From Candidatus Zixiibacteriota bacterium (GTDB taxonomy: Bacteria; Zixibacteria; MSB-5A5; RBG-16-43-9), in NCBI GenBank assembly GCA_029858245.1, contig JAOUFL010000122.1, positions 1 through 7,159 of the forward strand: a stretch of DNA of 7,159 nucleotides, read 5' to 3'. Within the stretch, counting starts at the first letter, position 1; each line of letters begins with the position of its first letter. The notes beneath the pieces were generated by a model. The model was not told the DNA's origin, did not search any database, and saw only the letters and a program-made list of their open reading frames with translations. Position numbers and translations under genes: made by a program. Of the stretch, positions 6,261-7,159 are shown one piece after another.

Positions 6261-6288
6261 TTGACAACGTTAGTAATTTCAATATAAT
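6261..6288 (+). promoter_or_regulatory. Consensus sigma70 promoter upstream of the broken tRNA-Leu
   Basis: TTGACA (6261-6266) and TATAAT (6283-6288) are both perfect matches, separated by 16 nt. Transcription would begin near 6295 and reach the tRNA-Leu remnant about 75 nt later. Such strength is typical of stable-RNA genes. An 8-bp inverted repeat (CAAGATTT at 6209-6216, AAATCTTG at 6256-6263) overlaps the first bases of the -35 box. Confidence 0.75.
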
Positions 6289-6328
6289 ATATTTTGATTT
6301 TTGGATAAGCTGGTGGTGGGTATTGGGA

Positions 6329-6356
6329 AACTAAACACTAACCACTATCCATTAAT
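6329..6356 (+). repeat. Degenerate heptamer tandem repeat
   Basis: Four adjacent 7-mers read AACTAAA, CACTAAC, CACTATC and CATTAAT, close variants of CACTAAC. They sit between the consensus promoter and the tRNA-Leu remnant, in what would be the transcribed leader. Only four imperfect units are present, so chance is possible. Confidence 0.4.
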
Positions 6357-6369
6357 CGGTGTTTTATTT

Positions 6370-6427
6370 GCCGGAGTGGTGAAACTGGCAGACAAGCTGG
6401 ACTCAAATTCCGATCCCACCCTTTGTA
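6370..6427 (+). pseudogene. Broken tRNA-Leu(CAA), internal deletion
   Basis: The 5' half of a tRNA-Leu is clear: acceptor strand GCCGGAG (6370-6376), D-arm with ACTGGCAGACA, and anticodon loop CTCAAAT (6401-6407 plus flanks) with anticodon CAA. After the TCC of the anticodon 3' stem (6409-6411) the sequence jumps to GATCCCACCC, the 3' part of a T-loop and T-stem. The whole variable arm and the 5' strand of the T-arm are missing. The expected acceptor partner CTCCGGC is replaced by CTTTGTA. The D-stem also has a mismatch. A cloverleaf cannot form, so it cannot serve as a normal tRNA. A perfect promoter is still present upstream. Confidence 0.75.
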
Positions 6428-6454
6428 TGACTTTGGATGGTTTTTAATGAATTA

Positions 6455-6484
6455 TTGACACTATTTGGACACCAAACGTATTAT
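6455..6484 (+). promoter_or_regulatory. Promoter of tRNA-Ser
   Basis: TTGACA (6455-6460) and TATTAT (6479-6484, five of six) are separated by 18 nt. The predicted start near 6491 gives a short 5' leader before the tRNA at 6530. The position directly before a stable-RNA gene supports the call. Confidence 0.65.
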
Positions 6485-6529
6485 CTGGAACCACTTAGAG
6501 ACATGTAAGTCGTTGACTGATAATGAATC

Positions 6530-6611
6530 GGAGGGCTCGCCTAACGGTATGGCAGTGGACTTGAAATCCACCGTCCGCAAGGACTTGCGGGTTCGAATCC
6601 TGCGCCCTCCG
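6530..6611 (+). tRNA. tRNA-Ser(TGA)
   Basis: The 82-nt cloverleaf is complete. Acceptor GGAGGGC (6530-6536) pairs with GCCCTCC (6604-6610), with discriminator G6611. The anticodon stem GTGGA/TCCAC encloses loop CTTGAAA, with anticodon TGA at 6562-6564, reading UCA and other UCN codons. A long class II variable arm (GTCC-GCAA-GGAC) follows, then T-stem GCGGG/CCTGC with loop TTCGAAT (one G-U pair). The CCA end is not encoded (TATTTT follows), so it must be added by the nucleotidyltransferase. It has its own promoter and sits between Rhs debris and a four-helix-bundle gene, as expected for a tRNA used as an insertion site. Confidence 0.97.
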
Positions 6612-6660
6612 TATTTTGGGATTAGCGTTCCGCTATTGGATTTTCGAAAAAGAGAAAAAG

Positions 6661-7029
6661 ATGTATGAATTCGAGAAATTAGAAATCTGGCAATTATCAT
6701 TAGAATTAATCGAGGTAGTCAATAAGAGCAGTAAGAAGATCCCATATAATGACTCCTTCGGTCTGAGAGGACAGCTTTGCCGGGCAGCCCTATCGACCTC
6801 TCTAAATATTGCAGAGGGGAAGGGAAGTGGTTCGGACAAAGAATTCAAGAGATTTTTGCTAATGGCTTTAAGGTCGATTTATGAGGTCGTTGCTGCGCTG
6901 AAAGTCGCAGTAAAACTGAAATATTTTAAAGAGACCGAAATTAAACCAGTCCTGGCTTTATGTGATAAACTGGGAGCAAAGACTAATAAATTCATTTCGA
7001 CTATCAAAAGTCGAATCGAGAACAGCTAA
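6661..7029 (+). CDS. Four-helix-bundle protein (23S rRNA IVS-type family)
   Basis: This 122-residue protein belongs to the small family first seen inside 23S rRNA intervening sequences and now known as many free-standing copies; its function is not established. Family features are EKLEIWQLSLEL (5-16), LRGQLCRAALSTSLNIAEG (35-53) and GSGSDKEFKRFLLMALRS (55-72), followed by two further predicted helices to about residue 118. It is full length. I start it at ATG 6661 because family members begin with M-x-x-FEKLE; a TTG start at 6616 would add 15 unconserved residues and begin just behind the tRNA. The Shine-Dalgarno site is weak (AGAG at 6651-6654). The gene lies 49 nt after tRNA-Ser on the same strand, with only a small TAGCG/CGCTA hairpin (6623-6635) between them, so read-through from the tRNA promoter is plausible. 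It is not inside an rRNA gene in this window. Confidence 0.92.
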   Translation: MYEFEKLEIWQLSLELIEVVNKSSKKIPYNDSFGLRGQLCRAALSTSLNIAEGKGSGSDKEFKRFLLMALRSIYEVVAALKVAVKLKYFKETEIKPVLALCDKLGAKTNKFISTIKSRIENS

Positions 7030-7078
7030 CCTCGAACAGCGAGTTCAGGAGTTTGGAGATGAAATATCGAACATTCAG
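7016..7078 (+). repeat. Degenerate TCGAACA-type repeats behind the four-helix-bundle gene
   Basis: TCGAGAACAGC (7016), TCGAACAGC (7032) and TCGAACATT (7067) are related short strings beginning in the last codons of the gene. Similar degenerate repeats are often seen beside this gene family, but the match here is loose. I see nothing else in 7079-7159; a 25-codon ATG frame at 7061 has no recognisable content. Confidence 0.3.
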
Positions 7079-7159
7079 ACATACCAGATTTCGAGACTGT
7101 TTAAAAGCAGAATCCCAGACTTTACTCACAGATTAATATTAACCTTTCTTTACTTTTAC

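Noticed and set aside
4968..6542. GGAGGGCACACCT at 4968 and GGAGGGCTCGCCT at 6530 (11 of 13 matching) flank the accessory patch like attachment repeats.
   Set aside because: The left copy mostly encodes the conserved Gly-Thr-Pro of the Rhs core and the right copy is the 5' acceptor end of tRNA-Ser. Integrases normally use the 3' part of a tRNA, and no integrase is present. Coincidence is the simpler reading.
6623..6635. TAGCG-TTC-CGCTA hairpin after tRNA-Ser considered as its terminator.
   Set aside because: The stem is only 5 bp and the T-tract after it is interrupted (TTGGATTTT), so it is not convincing.
6465..6700. Open frames on both strands running through tRNA-Ser.
   Set aside because: They are read-through of a tRNA gene and its promoter; the tRNA fold is unambiguous.
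7061..7138. A 25-codon ATG frame with GGAG close upstream.
   Set aside because: It is too short, lies in degenerate TCGAACA repeat sequence, and shows no known peptide features.
1..7159. CRISPR array, insertion sequence or integrase.
   Set aside because: No regularly spaced repeats, transposase or recombinase sequence was found on either strand.

Overview
The window is bacterial chromosomal DNA, probably from an uncultured or poorly characterised lineage. The evidence is moderate GC content, purine-rich Shine-Dalgarno sites, a tRNA without an encoded CCA end, hairpin-rich convergent intergenic DNA, a four-helix-bundle (23S-IVS-type) gene, and a secreted DUF5117/DUF4953-type metalloprotease next to a Bacteroidetes-like AsnA. 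A member of the FCB group or a neighbouring candidate phylum would fit, but this is only an inference from gene content.

Left half (1-4941), housekeeping-like. A large secreted zinc metalloprotease (9-2672, +) converges on asparagine synthetase A (asnA, 2939-4075, -). The gap between them carries one intrinsic terminator for each gene and a cluster of GC-rich palindromes (2782-2868). A bidirectional promoter region (4093-4347) separates asnA from a RimJ/RimL-type GNAT acetyltransferase (4348-4941, +).

Right half (about 4966-6610), a small accessory patch ending in tRNA genes. A 5'-truncated Rhs core tip with its own variable C-terminal domain (4966-5655) is followed 15 nt later by a 77-residue immunity-like gene (5671-5904) and a terminator. 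About 1 kb after the first core segment a second, decayed Rhs core fragment appears (6101-6201), about 94% identical over 99 bp and differing almost only at synonymous positions. This is the layout of an orphan, displaced Rhs-CT/immunity module. The toxin-like tail has an HxxHH(x4)H cluster and does not match a toxin family I can name; it is the best candidate here for something undescribed.

Far right (6261-7159). A consensus sigma70 promoter leads into a broken tRNA-Leu(CAA), which has lost its variable arm and most of its T-arm. A second strong promoter then drives an intact tRNA-Ser(TGA). The tRNA is followed by a complete four-helix-bundle protein gene and a short tail of degenerate repeats. 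The tRNA cluster flanking Rhs debris suggests a site of repeated insertion and deletion.
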